This document shows, piece after piece, positions 26,392-35,196 of a DNA stretch of 64,000 bases (its first letter is position 1; the number at the start of each line of letters is the position of its first letter). The stretch comes from Paenibacillus caseinilyticus (lineage in GTDB: Bacteria; Bacillota; Bacilli; Paenibacillales; NBRC-103111). A program made the translations under genes and the position numbers. The stretch lies in NCBI RefSeq assembly GCF_027533645.1, contig NZ_JAQAGY010000012.1:1-64000 (forward strand), in the 5' to 3' direction. The notes under the pieces were generated by a model that made no database searches, was not told the origin of the DNA, and saw only the letters and a program-made list of their open reading frames with translations.

Positions 26392-28365
26392 ATGACGGAT
26401 CAACTCGATTTGATAGGAAATGGGGCGGGATCGCCGGCCGATTACGGCGCGGATGATATCCAGGTGCTCGAAGGGCTCGTGGCGGTGCGCAAGCGGCCGG
26501 GGATGTATATCGGCTCGACGAGCACGTCGGGGCTGCACCACCTCGTTTGGGAAATCGTAGACAATGCCGTGGACGAGCATCTCGCCAAGCACTGTTCGCA
26601 GATTGACGTCACGATCCACAAGGATCAGTCGGTCACCGTGCAGGACAACGGCCGGGGGATTCCGACCGGCATGCATAAGACAGGCATACCCACACCCCAA
26701 GTGGTGTTTACGATACTCCACGCCGGCGGCAAATTCGGCGGCGGGGGATACAAGAAGTCCGGCGGGCTCCACGGCGTCGGCGCATCGGTGACCAACGCTC
26801 TCTCGGAGTGGCTCGAAGTGGAGATCTTCCGCGAAGGCAAAATTCACCGCCAGCGGTTCGAATACTGGATCGACGACAAGGGGATCGAGCATGTCGGGGA
26901 GCCGTCTACGGGCCTCGAGGTAATCGGCAATACCCGCAAGACCGGAACGAAAGTCACGTTCAAGCCCGACAAACGCGTCTTCCAGGGCGGAACGGCAATG
27001 AATTACGATACGCTGTATGAACGCTTACAAGAGATTGCCTTCCTGAACTCGGGCCTGAAGGTAACGCTGACAGACCTTCGCGCGGACAAGCAGGAGGCGT
27101 TCCAGTACGAAGGCGGCGCTTCGCAGTTCGTCCAGTTCCTCAACGAGGGGAAGGCCGTACTGCATGAGGTCATCCACTTTATGTCCGAGAAGGACGACAT
27201 TGAAGTGGAAGTCGCCCTGCAGTACAACGACGGGTATACGGAGACGCTCGCTTCGTTCGTGAATTCGATTCCGACGCGCGGCGGCGGGACGCACGAGACC
27301 GGGTTCAAGGCGGCCTACACCCGAGTCATGAACGATTATGCCCGCAAGACCGGTCTGCTCAAGGAGAAAGAGAAGAACCTCGACGGGCAGGATCTGCGCG
27401 AAGGCATGATGGCGGTCATCAACATCAAGATGGGCGAGGTGGAATTCGTCGGCCAGACGAAGGACCAGCTCGGCAGCGCCTCGGCCCGCAGTGCGGTGGA
27501 TGCCGTCGTGTCGGACAAAATGTCCGTGTTCCTCGAAGAGAATCCGCAGGTGGCCCAGATGGTCATGAAGAAGGCCATCCAGTCGGCCAAAGCGAGGGAA
27601 GCGGCACGCAAGGCGCGCGAGGAAGTGCGCAGCGGCAAGAAAGGCAAGAGCGAGAGCTCGAACCTCGGCGGCAAGCTGACTCCGGCGCAGTCGAAGGACT
27701 ACACCCGCAACGAGCTCTTCATCGTGGAGGGCGATTCTGCTGGCGGCTCCGCCAAGCAGGGGCGCGACTCGCGCCACCAGGCGATTCTGCCGCTGAAGGG
27801 CAAGCCGATGAATCCCGAAAAAGCCAAGCTCCTCGATATCATGAAGAACGAGGAATATAAAGCGATTATCGCAGCGATCGGCGCTGGCGTCGGCCCGGAA
27901 TTCGAAGTCTCGGAGAGCAATTATGCCAAAATCATTATTATGACCGACGCCGATACCGACGGCGCCCATATCCAGGTTCTGCTGCTGACGTTCTTCTATC
28001 GTTACATGAAGCCGCTGATCGATGCGGGCAAGGTATATATCGCCCAGCCGCCGCTGTTCAAGGTGACGAAGAAGGCGGGTAAGAACAGCTCCGTGCGCTA
28101 CGCTTGGACCGACGAGCAGCTCGCGAAGCTGACGAAGGAGCTTGGGAAGAATCTGGAGCTTCAGCGCTATAAGGGACTCGGCGAGATGAATCCGGACCAG
28201 CTGTGGGAAACCACGATGGACCCGGCCTCGCGGACGCTTCTGCAAGTGCAGATCGAGGACGCCGCGAAGGCGGAGCGCCGGGTATCCACACTCATGGGCG
28301 ATAAGGTGGACCCGCGTAAGCGATGGATCATCGAGAACGTGGACTTTACGGAATTTGAAGAATAA
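26392..28365 (+). CDS. parE: DNA topoisomerase IV subunit B
   Basis: This 657-residue subunit is the ATPase half of topoisomerase IV, which unlinks replicated chromosomes. It has an N-terminal GHKL ATPase domain ([10 protein letters not shown] near 52, [11 protein letters not shown] near 84, [15 protein letters not shown] near 124), a transducer domain and a C-terminal TOPRIM domain with [14 protein letters not shown] and DADTDGAHI metal-binding acids. The absence of GyrB-type insertions and its pairing with parC rather than gyrA separate it from GyrB. The ATG at 26392 follows TAGGAGGC. parC starts 14 bases after its stop. Confidence 0.96.
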   Translation: MTDQLDLIGNGAGSPADYGADDIQVLEGLVAVRKRPGMYIGSTSTSGLHHLVWEIVDNAVDEHLAKHCSQIDVTIHKDQSVTVQDNGRGIPTGMHKTGIPTPQVVFTILHAGGKFGGGGYKKSGGLHGVGASVTNALSEWLEVEIFREGKIHRQRFEYWIDDKGIEHVGEPSTGLEVIGNTRKTGTKVTFKPDKRVFQGGTAMNYDTLYERLQEIAFLNSGLKVTLTDLRADKQEAFQYEGGASQFVQFLNEGKAVLHEVIHFMSEKDDIEVEVALQYNDGYTETLASFVNSIPTRGGGTHETGFKAAYTRVMNDYARKTGLLKEKEKNLDGQDLREGMMAVINIKMGEVEFVGQTKDQLGSASARSAVDAVVSDKMSVFLEENPQVAQMVMKKAIQSAKAREAARKAREEVRSGKKGKSESSNLGGKLTPAQSKDYTRNELFIVEGDSAGGSAKQGRDSRHQAILPLKGKPMNPEKAKLLDIMKNEEYKAIIAAIGAGVGPEFEVSESNYAKIIIMTDADTDGAHIQVLLLTFFYRYMKPLIDAGKVYIAQPPLFKVTKKAGKNSSVRYAWTDEQLAKLTKELGKNLELQRYKGLGEMNPDQLWETTMDPASRTLLQVQIEDAAKAERRVSTLMGDKVDPRKRWIIENVDFTEFEE

Positions 28366-28379
28366 ACGGGGGGCCTCTC

Positions 28380-30815
28380 GTGACCATACTCGAACAATTT
28401 TTGCCGGCCTTTCTCGAAGAGGTTGTAGGCGACCGGTTCGGCCGGTATTCCAAATATATTATTCAAGACCGGGCGATTCCGGATGTGCGTGACGGGCTGA
28501 AGCCGGTACAGCGCCGCATTCTGTATGCGATGTATGATGCGGGCAATACGCCGGACAAGCCGTACCGCAAGTCCGCGAAGACGGTCGGGGACGTCATGGG
28601 CAACTATCATCCGCACGGGGACTCTTCGATCTACGAAGGCATGGTGCGGATGGCCCAGCCGTGGAAGATGGGCCATGTGCTAATCGACGGACACGGCAAC
28701 TGGGGTTCCATGGATGACGACCCCGCCGCAGCGATGCGGTATACGGAAGCACGGTTGTCCGAGATCGCGCTGGAGCTCCTGCGCGATATAGAGAAGCGCA
28801 CGGTATTATTCAAGGATAACTTCGACAACACCACGAAAGAACCCGTGGTCCTGCCATCCCGCTACCCGAACCTTCTTGTTAACGGGGTCAGCGGCATTTC
28901 GTCAGGATTTGCGACCGAGATACCGACGCATAATCTACGGGAGATCGTCGATGCCTGTATCGCTCTGATCGACAAGCCGGATTCGACGCTCGAAGACCTG
29001 ATGTCGATCGTCAAAGGCCCGGATTTTCCGACCGGCGGCATTATCATGGGCTCGGAAGGCATCCGGGAAGCCTATCGCACGGGACGCGGCCGGATCTATC
29101 ACCGGGCACGCACCAGCATCGAAGACCAGCGGGGCGGACGGCAGACGATCGTCATTACCGAGATTCCGTATCAGGTCGTAAAGTCGCGTCTGGTGACGGC
29201 GATGGAGAACATCCGGCTCGAGAAGAAGATCGAGGGCATATCGGAAGTGCGCGACGAGAGCGGCCGCGAAGGACTGCGGATCGTCGTCGAATTGAAGAAG
29301 GATGCCGACGCGCAGAGCATTCTTGCCTTCCTGCTCAAAAAGACTGATCTGCAGGTAGCGTATAACTTCAACATGGTCGCCATCGTTAACAAGACGCCGA
29401 AGCAGCTCGGTCTGATCGATATGCTGGCGGCTTATATTGAGCACCAGAAGGAAGTCGTGACCCACCGCTCGCGCTATGAGCTCGAGAAGGCGGAAGACCG
29501 TGCCCATGTGCTCGAAGGGCTCGTCAAGGCGCTGAACATTCTTGACGAAGTCATCGCGGCCATCCGATCGTCGAAGAACCGTCAGGACGCACAGAACAAC
29601 CTCGTCGAGAAATTCGGCTTCACCGAACGCCAGGCGGATGCGATTCTGACCCTGCAGCTCTACCGCCTGACGAATCTCGAGATTCATTCCCTCGAGAAAG
29701 AGCTGAAGGAAGTCCAGAAGACCATCGATACCCTGCGGGGCATTCTGGGCAGCGAGAAGAAGCTGCTTGCCGTGATCAAGAGAGAGATCGTCGAAATCCG
29801 GGATAAGTATGCCATCGCCCGCCGTTCCGACATTCAGGATGAAGTCGAAGAACTGAAGGTGAACCTGCAGGCGATCGTGACGGCCGAAGATGTCTTCGTG
29901 ACCGTTTCCAATGAAGGATATGTGAAGCGTACGGGCAAGCTGTCATTCATCCGCTCGGGCGGGGAGATCGACAAGACCGGATTGAAGGAAGGCGACTATC
30001 TCCGGTATTTGTTCGATATCAATACGCTGGAGAACCTGCTCATCTTTACCCAGAAAGGGCAGTACTTCCTGCTTCCGGTTCATGCCATTCCGGAGTATAA
30101 GTGGAGGGAGAACGGGACAGCCATCGTCAATGTCATTCCGCTTCCGAAGGACGACCGGATCGTGCATGTCATGGCGCTGAAGGACTTTGACCAGCCGGAC
30201 AAATCGCTTGTCTTCGTCACCCGCAAGGGGCAGGTGAAGCGAACCGAGCTTAAGGAATATGCGACGACCCGCTCGAGCGGTATCGTGGCGGTGAAAATCG
30301 GAGAAGGCGATGCGCTGCTCGATGTGCTGATGAGCACGGGCGGGAAAGATCTGCTGCTGGTATCAAGGCAGGGTCAAGCGATCCGGTTCAAGGAAGAAGA
30401 AGTGAATCCGATGGGCAGAGCGGCAGCCGGCGTACGCGGCATGCAGCTCAAAGAGGATGATGAACTTGCTGCCGCACGCTGGATCGATGGCGACGAGGGC
30501 GAAGTGGTGGTCATCACCGATATCGGGTATGCCAAGCGTTCGCTTGTGGCGGATTATGCGCTGCAGGGCCGCGGAGGCAAGGGCGTATTCACCTTCGAAT
30601 TCAAAGAAGGCAAGCGGGTGAAGCCGAATGGAAGTATCTTGAGAAGCGCATTTGTCGTGAAAGAACCGTTCGACCTGACCGCGGTGCTGAGTACGGGAGA
30701 ACGTACGACATTCTCGACCGAGCAGGCGCCGATCGAAGACCGCAAATCCACCGGCAAAGCGATCCTGCCGCTGAACAAAGGCGAGACCATATTGGATATT
30801 CTGAGACTGCAGTAG
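28380..30815 (+). CDS. parC: DNA topoisomerase IV subunit A
   Basis: This 811-residue subunit breaks and rejoins DNA. The winged-helix/tower core contains [15 protein letters not shown] near residue 34, the quinolone-resistance region around [12 protein letters not shown] (Ser83-type serine present) and the active-site Tyr121 in [10 protein letters not shown]. The long coiled-coil segment at about 365-480 and the C-terminal beta-pinwheel (about 490-800) follow. The pinwheel lacks a perfect GyrA-box, as expected for ParC. The GTG at 28380 follows ACGGGGGG. It is the second gene of the parE-parC operon and its terminator overlaps its stop codon. Confidence 0.96.
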   Translation: MTILEQFLPAFLEEVVGDRFGRYSKYIIQDRAIPDVRDGLKPVQRRILYAMYDAGNTPDKPYRKSAKTVGDVMGNYHPHGDSSIYEGMVRMAQPWKMGHVLIDGHGNWGSMDDDPAAAMRYTEARLSEIALELLRDIEKRTVLFKDNFDNTTKEPVVLPSRYPNLLVNGVSGISSGFATEIPTHNLREIVDACIALIDKPDSTLEDLMSIVKGPDFPTGGIIMGSEGIREAYRTGRGRIYHRARTSIEDQRGGRQTIVITEIPYQVVKSRLVTAMENIRLEKKIEGISEVRDESGREGLRIVVELKKDADAQSILAFLLKKTDLQVAYNFNMVAIVNKTPKQLGLIDMLAAYIEHQKEVVTHRSRYELEKAEDRAHVLEGLVKALNILDEVIAAIRSSKNRQDAQNNLVEKFGFTERQADAILTLQLYRLTNLEIHSLEKELKEVQKTIDTLRGILGSEKKLLAVIKREIVEIRDKYAIARRSDIQDEVEELKVNLQAIVTAEDVFVTVSNEGYVKRTGKLSFIRSGGEIDKTGLKEGDYLRYLFDINTLENLLIFTQKGQYFLLPVHAIPEYKWRENGTAIVNVIPLPKDDRIVHVMALKDFDQPDKSLVFVTRKGQVKRTELKEYATTRSSGIVAVKIGEGDALLDVLMSTGGKDLLLVSRQGQAIRFKEEEVNPMGRAAAGVRGMQLKEDDELAAARWIDGDEGEVVVITDIGYAKRSLVADYALQGRGGKGVFTFEFKEGKRVKPNGSILRSAFVVKEPFDLTAVLSTGERTTFSTEQAPIEDRKSTGKAILPLNKGETILDILRLQ

Positions 30816-30830
30816 CATGCAGTCTCTTTT
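30803..30830 (+). terminator. Intrinsic terminator overlapping the parC stop
   Basis: A perfect nine-base stem pairs 30803-30811 with 30818-30826, followed by TTTTC. The parC stop TAG lies in the loop. Confidence 0.8.
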
Positions 30831-30927
30831 CTATATATACGTTCATATATCTCGTCAGGGCCCGATCCTGTAATCTTATATATCTTATAAACGCGCATGG
30901 CTTATGGGTCATCCATCCCGCATCCGG

Positions 30928-31095
30928 TTAATCGTAAGAACTGTAATCCTGCTCGAGCCGATCCATCAGCTTCAGCATCATCTGCAGCACAGCCCAGGCA
31001 GGCAGGGGTTCATCCAGCCGCTCGAGCCATCCGGCGTCATCGATAATTCCCCTGTGCAGCGCCTGCTCGCCAATGCTTTTTTTCCAAGATTCCAT
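30928..31095 (-). CDS. Small protein of unknown function (55 aa)
   Basis: This 55-residue soluble, helical protein starts MESWKKSIGEQALHRGIIDD and ends with an acidic/tyrosine tail. I do not recognise its family. The ATG at 31095 has AAGGAG nine bases upstream on the minus strand, which supports translation. A longer in-frame reading to 31155 ignores that site. It is monocistronic, convergent with parC and divergent from the MarR gene. Confidence 0.65.
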   Translation of the reverse strand: MESWKKSIGEQALHRGIIDDAGWLERLDEPLPAWAVLQMMLKLMDRLEQDYSSYD

Positions 31096-31252
31096 GTCTT
31101 TCACTCCTTGTCTTACACCGTTTGACAAGCTCCGCCCCCTAGGCGGGTGTCCCATGTGCAGTATATGTTGAAGCGCGTTGAATGGTACCTGAAACCCCCG
31201 GTTTATGTCCTAAAGTATTTAGATTGTTAACCTTTCATCTGCAGATGGACAA

Positions 31253-31261
31253 TGCTATAAT
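31253..31261 (+). promoter_or_regulatory. Extended -10 promoter of MarR-type gene
   Basis: TGCTATAAT is a perfect extended -10, 48 bases before the GTG start. The -35 region is weak (TTTCAT at 31233). A short frame ATG..TAG at 31302-31319 overlaps the regulator start. Confidence 0.6.
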
Positions 31262-31308
31262 TAGGCAGGTAGCGGTAAGAGAATGGTGCTTCGGGAGTGA
31301 TATGAAAA

Positions 31309-31722
31309 GTGGTAACTAGTGAATTTGCCAAGCTATGGTGGAAGCTCTCCAAAGATCTGCGAAGCCATATGGAATCGGAACTGGCCCCGACCTTGACGGA
31401 GGGACAGCTGACGGTACTCGAACTGCTGGTATACTCCGAACCCCAGAGGATGAAGCCCTCGGATTTCATCGATTATCTGACGACGACCCCCGCCGCGATC
31501 ACCACGCTGCTCGACCGGATGGAGAAGGGCGGACTGATCGCCCGCGAACGCGACGAGAAGGACCGGCGTATCGTGTGGGTGCTGCTCACCGACAAAGGCC
31601 GCTCGGAATGCAGGCGCGGCGTCGCGATCCGCGAGCAGTTTCTGGAATCTTATCTGGGGCGTATCTCTTCTCACAATCAGCAGCTTCTCGTGTATTTGCT
31701 GGGCAAAGTGGCAAATGCGTAA
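31309..31722 (+). CDS. MarR-family transcriptional regulator
   Basis: This 137-residue winged-helix regulator shows the MarR pattern: N-terminal dimer helices, LTEGQLTVLELL, a recognition helix region DFIDYLTTTPAAITTLLDRMEKGG and the wing LIARERDEKDRRIVWVLLTDKG with the conserved DxRxxxxxLT signature. It probably binds as a dimer to a palindromic operator and responds to a small ligand or oxidation, but no cysteine is present in this chain. The GTG at 31309 follows GGGAGTGA at 31293. No transporter or enzyme lies next to it on the same strand, so its target is not evident; autoregulation is possible. Confidence 0.9.
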   Translation: MVTSEFAKLWWKLSKDLRSHMESELAPTLTEGQLTVLELLVYSEPQRMKPSDFIDYLTTTPAAITTLLDRMEKGGLIARERDEKDRRIVWVLLTDKGRSECRRGVAIREQFLESYLGRISSHNQQLLVYLLGKVANA

Positions 31723-31751
31723 ACGCTAACATGGCTTGCATCCAACAGAAA

Positions 31752-31791
31752 AAACCCGGCGCCGCAAGTAAGCTCTGCGTGCGCGGGGTTT
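31752..31791. terminator. Bidirectional terminator between convergent genes
   Basis: AAACCC (31752-31757) pairs with GGGTTT (31786-31791) and GCGC (31759-31762) with GCGC (31781-31784), flanked by an A-run (31750-31754) and TCTTT. It separates the MarR gene from the minus-strand pseudouridine synthase. Confidence 0.6.
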
Positions 31792-31830
31792 CTTTGTATT
31801 CTAGTATCTTTGTATTCTAGTATCTTTGTA
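31791..31830. repeat. 16-base tandem repeat, 2.5 copies
   Basis: TCTTTGTATTCTAGTA is repeated exactly at 31791-31806 and 31807-31822, with a half copy at 31823-31830. It lies between convergent genes and is a candidate variable-number repeat. Confidence 0.85.
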
Positions 31831-31839
31831 CAGCGTATC

Positions 31840-32547
31840 TTAAAGCTGGTACTGCGCTTCTTCCCACAGCAGCCAGGGGTAGGACCTCGGCGGCCGGGAG
31901 GTGAAGCGCAGCGGTTCTTTGGTCACCGGGTGGGCGAACTCCAGGATGCTCGACCATAGGGCAATCTGCTGGCCCGGCTGGGCCAGCGGACCGCCGTAGC
32001 GCTGGTCACCGACCAATGGGCAGCCGGTCGACGCGAACTGGACGCGGATCTGGTGGGGGCGTCCGGTGTGAAGCTCGACCTGCACCAGGGACAGGCCGTC
32101 CTGACCCGCCAGTACGCGGTAATCGAGTATGGCCTCCTTGGCCCCCGCCTTGGAAGCGGGCACGACCGACACCATATTCGTCCGTTCATTCTTCAGCAGG
32201 TGGTGGCGCAGCGTGCCCTGGGGTGCCTTCGGTTTGCTGTGAAGCACGGCGGAATACACCTTGCGGATGGTGCGCGTGCGGACCGCGTCCGACAGACGGG
32301 AAGCCGCCTTGCTCGTCTTGGCGAATACCATCACGCCGCCGACGGGCCGGTCCAGCCGGTGGACGAGCCCCAGATACACATTGCCCGGCTTGCCGTGGCG
32401 GTGCTTCAGATCCGCTTTGATCAGCGTGAGCAGATCGGGATCCCGCGATTCGTCCTCCTGGGTAGGCACATTAGGAGGCTTGACTACGACGATGACATGG
32501 TTGTCCTCGTACAGCACCGGTATGGCGGGAGCAGAAGAGCCGGCCAT
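31840..32547 (-). CDS. RluA-family pseudouridine synthase
   Basis: This 235-residue enzyme should convert uridine to pseudouridine in rRNA or tRNA. The catalytic block GLVHRLDRPVGGVMVFAKT (Asp near residue 68) is the RluA signature, and ELHTGRPHQIRVQFAS is the second family motif. There is no S4 domain, so it resembles the short RluA/RsuA-like forms of Bacillus (for example YjbO-type proteins) more than RluD. The ATG at 32547 has GGGAGG on the minus strand. It follows the methyltransferase gene by four bases and is probably cotranscribed with it, pairing two RNA-modifying enzymes. Confidence 0.92.
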   Translation of the reverse strand: MAGSSAPAIPVLYEDNHVIVVVKPPNVPTQEDESRDPDLLTLIKADLKHRHGKPGNVYLGLVHRLDRPVGGVMVFAKTSKAASRLSDAVRTRTIRKVYSAVLHSKPKAPQGTLRHHLLKNERTNMVSVVPASKAGAKEAILDYRVLAGQDGLSLVQVELHTGRPHQIRVQFASTGCPLVGDQRYGGPLAQPGQQIALWSSILEFAHPVTKEPLRFTSRPPRSYPWLLWEEAQYQL

Positions 32548-32551
32548 TGGC

Positions 32552-33415
32552 TTACGCCTCCCAGCGGCCCAGAATGCCGCACGGCAGATGCAGACCGGAA
32601 GCGGTAATCGGCAGGCCGATCTCGCCGCAGGTGATGTCTCCGCCGAACTTTGAGCCGAGCGAGAGCGTCAGAATGTTCTTGAGCACGGACGCCGACAGCC
32701 CGGTCGTGTAGGAGTTGATCAAGAAGAAGAGCGGCTGGTCCGAGAGAATGCTCATGCAGCTCTCCACGAAGGGATACAGATCCGTCTCGAGCTTCCAGGT
32801 CTCGCCGTTCGGTCCGCGTCCGTAGGACGGGGGATCCATGATGATGGCGTCATATTTGCTGCCGCGGCGCTGTTCGCGCTGGACGAATTTGAAGACATCG
32901 TCGGTGATGAAGCGGACCTGGCGCTCGCCGAGGCCGGAGAGCTGCAGGTTTTCTTTGGCCCACTGGACCACGCCCTTGGAGGCGTCCACATGGCAGACGT
33001 TCGCCCCGGCGGAAGCGCAGGCTACGGAAGCGCCGCCCGTGTAAGCGAACAGGTTCAGTACGCGGATCGGCCGGCCGCTGGAGGCGATCTTCTCGCGCAT
33101 CCAGCTCCAGTTCACGGCCTGCTCGGGGAACAGTCCCGTATGCTTGAAGCTGGTCGGCTTAATATGGAACTGCAGACCGTTATAGGAAATCGTCCAGCGT
33201 TCGGGGAGCTGCTTCTTGTAGTCCCAGCTGCCGCCGCCGCTCGAGCTGCGGTGATAGTGGGCATCGGCATTCTTCCATGGCCCCGCGTCCTTCACCAAGG
33301 GCCATATAATCTGGGGATCGGGCCGCCGAAGTACAATGCTTCCCCAGCGTTCGAGCTTCTCCCCGCCGCCGGTATCGATAAGTTCGTAATCTTTCCAATC
33401 TTGTGCTGCAAACAT
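32552..33415 (-). CDS. Class I SAM-dependent methyltransferase (RlmI-like, COG1092)
   Basis: This protein of about 287 residues should be an S-adenosylmethionine-dependent RNA methyltransferase. Visible motifs are the SAM-binding VLNLFAYTGGASVA, an acidic VDASKG strand end, and the target-base motif MDPPSYGRGPNGE of the RlmI/RlmK-like family. The N-terminal PUA domain of RlmI is absent; instead there is a shorter leading domain with EKLERWG and RRPDPQIIWP. I place the start at the ATG at 33415 (MFAAQDWKDYE); the in-frame ATG at 33442 adds nine residues and neither has a perfect ribosome site. The much longer reading to 33673 runs through a palindrome and is rejected. Confidence 0.85.
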   Translation of the reverse strand: MFAAQDWKDYELIDTGGGEKLERWGSIVLRRPDPQIIWPLVKDAGPWKNADAHYHRSSSGGGSWDYKKQLPERWTISYNGLQFHIKPTSFKHTGLFPEQAVNWSWMREKIASSGRPIRVLNLFAYTGGASVACASAGANVCHVDASKGVVQWAKENLQLSGLGERQVRFITDDVFKFVQREQRRGSKYDAIIMDPPSYGRGPNGETWKLETDLYPFVESCMSILSDQPLFFLINSYTTGLSASVLKNILTLSLGSKFGGDITCGEIGLPITASGLHLPCGILGRWEA

Positions 33416-33601
33416 GGGCTGTGACCATCCTTTTATCTTCATTTCGGCATCGCCCGCCGCAGGGCAGGCATTCCTATCTATTTTACACGATTCGGAGAGC
33501 GGACGCCATAAGCCGGGGAGTGTGGCTTCGCCCGGCGGGGCGGTACAAGAGGACGGAATGCCGGGAAGAGCCATCCGCTGGCCTGCTTGCATACGGACGC
33601 A

Positions 33602-33639
33602 CCCCAAAGACCAGTACGCGCGCGTACTGGTCTTTGGGG
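33602..33639. repeat. Perfect 38-base palindrome
   Basis: Bases 33602-33620 are the exact reverse complement of 33621-33639, with no spacer. The centre is GCGCGC. It lies 50 bases downstream of the foldase stop (minus strand) and about 190 bases upstream of the methyltransferase. There is no T-run on either strand. Confidence 0.95.
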
Positions 33640-33688
33640 CCAGAGGTGGGGTACAAGGGATCCGTACCTTCAACTCAGCAGCTTAAGA

Positions 33689-34885
33689 TTAATGCTGGTG
33701 CTGGGCAGGATTCTCTTGAGCGGCTTCGCCTGCCGCCTGTTCTTCCTTCGGCAGCTCGAGCTTCTCGATGAGCGCAGGAAGCTCTTTCTCGATGAATTGG
33801 TTGTAGGCGGGCTGCAGCGCGTCACCGGCCAGCTCGTTCTTCAGCTGATCGAACGTGCGTACCGTACGGGATTCAACGCGCATCACGTGATAGCCGTATT
33901 CGGTTTCGACCGGATCGCTGATTTTGTTCAGCTCCAGCTCAACAGCCGCTTTCTTGAAGGCTTCGACCCAAGAGCTTACGGGCGCATTCTCATAGAGACC
34001 GCCGGTGTCCTTCGAGCCCGGGTCTTCGGTGTTTTCCTTAGCGAGCTTCGCGAAGTCTCCGCCGGCACGGAGTTTGGCCGTGAGCTCGTCGGCTTTTTTC
34101 TTTGCTTCTTCTTTCGTGCGGATTGTTTTCCCCTGGCCGTCGGTGAGCCCGATCAGAATATGGCGCACGGATGCCGTTGTAAACGCATTCGGATCTTCCT
34201 TCAGCTTCGCGTCATAGGCGGCTTTGAGCGATTCGTCGGTCACACCCGCTTTCAGTGCGGCTTCCACGCTCTTCATGCCTTCGAAATACCCGCGCAGTTC
34301 CTTCTCTTCAAGTCCTTTCGCAGCCAGCAGGGCGGCGAGGTCCCCTCCGGACTTAGCGAAATCTTCTTTGAACTTACTGAACTGTTCGTCGACCTTCGGC
34401 TGAAGTGCGGCGCGGTCCGCCTCGCTAAGACGCGAGGAGAGAATCCGGATGGAGATGATCCGCTTCGCGATATTCTCCTGGTATTCCGGCTGTTCCTTGT
34501 AGCCCTCGCTGCCTGGGCTCAGTACCGCTTCCATATTCATATACCGGTCGAGCTCGCCGTAAGTGAGCTGTCCGCCTTTATACGTTGCGATGACCGCGCT
34601 GTAATCGAGCTTCTTGCCGATCCAGATCCGGTTGTTGTCGCCGTCCCACTCCACCTTCTCGCCGAGCGCTTCGCTGACGAACCGGAGCGGTACATACGTC
34701 GTGCCGTTGTAGATGAAGCTTTGGCCTTGCTCCGCCGTCGGCTGCTTCTCCACGCCGTCGAACAAGTATTTAATCTCGCGGAACACGACTTCAATCTGGG
34801 AGGCTCCGGCCGCATAGACGGCGGATCCCGTAAGCATGGTGCCGAGCGTCAGCCCGAGTACCAGGCCTTTGAACTTGTCATTCAT
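33689..34885 (-). CDS. Parvulin-type foldase with copper-amine-oxidase-like stalk domain
   Basis: This 398-residue secreted protein has a signal peptide (1-26, cleavage after VYAA), one copper-amine-oxidase N-terminal-like domain (about 30-92, with FIYNGTTYVPLRFVSEALG), a SurA/PrsA-like helical region (about 100-225) and a parvulin peptidyl-prolyl isomerase domain (about 232-330: VRHILIG, GGDFAKLAKE, GGLYENA, YGYHVMRVE). The C-terminus is Glu/Gln/His-rich. It should assist folding of exported proteins outside the membrane, like PrsA, but has no lipobox Cys; the stalk domain may replace the lipid anchor. The ATG at 34885 has AGAGGATG upstream on the minus strand. It is divergent from glgB. Confidence 0.87.
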   Translation of the reverse strand: MNDKFKGLVLGLTLGTMLTGSAVYAAGASQIEVVFREIKYLFDGVEKQPTAEQGQSFIYNGTTYVPLRFVSEALGEKVEWDGDNNRIWIGKKLDYSAVIATYKGGQLTYGELDRYMNMEAVLSPGSEGYKEQPEYQENIAKRIISIRILSSRLSEADRAALQPKVDEQFSKFKEDFAKSGGDLAALLAAKGLEEKELRGYFEGMKSVEAALKAGVTDESLKAAYDAKLKEDPNAFTTASVRHILIGLTDGQGKTIRTKEEAKKKADELTAKLRAGGDFAKLAKENTEDPGSKDTGGLYENAPVSSWVEAFKKAAVELELNKISDPVETEYGYHVMRVESRTVRTFDQLKNELAGDALQPAYNQFIEKELPALIEKLELPKEEQAAGEAAQENPAQHQH

Positions 34886-35196
34886 TTATGAATTCATCCT
34901 CTCCATGGGTCAGTCCTCTCACATATTCCACGGGCTCCAGTGAAATCCTTCTTTGTAGACGACAAAATAAGGCGGATTCTGCGAAGTATTGTCGCCCGCC
35001 GTTTCTTGACAAACCAGGTGGAATCTGCATGAATTGTCAATTCCACATTTTGAAGGAAAGCGCGCTCATTTTTCGCCGAATCGGCAACATTTTCAAGAAA
35101 CGCTGGAGGAATTTATTCACTTGCGTAGTATTTGTGTAAGTAGAGATCAGACCATACCGTATTTTACCTAATCACTTGAGGGGGATGAATGTATCT
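34886..35196. promoter_or_regulatory. Divergent regulatory region between foldase and glgB
   Basis: A consensus -35 TTGACA lies at 35006-35011, but the -10 (near 35028, CATGAA) is poor. A 13-base palindrome GAATTG-T-CAATTC covers 35031-35043, inside a wider TGGAAT/ATTCCA pair (35019-35024 and 35040-35045), placed where an operator for glgB would be. No gene is supported in this stretch. Confidence 0.45.

Noticed and set aside
33443-33673. N-terminal extension of the methyltransferase
   Set aside because: It reads through the 38-base palindrome and has Pro/Ser/Arg-rich, non-family sequence.
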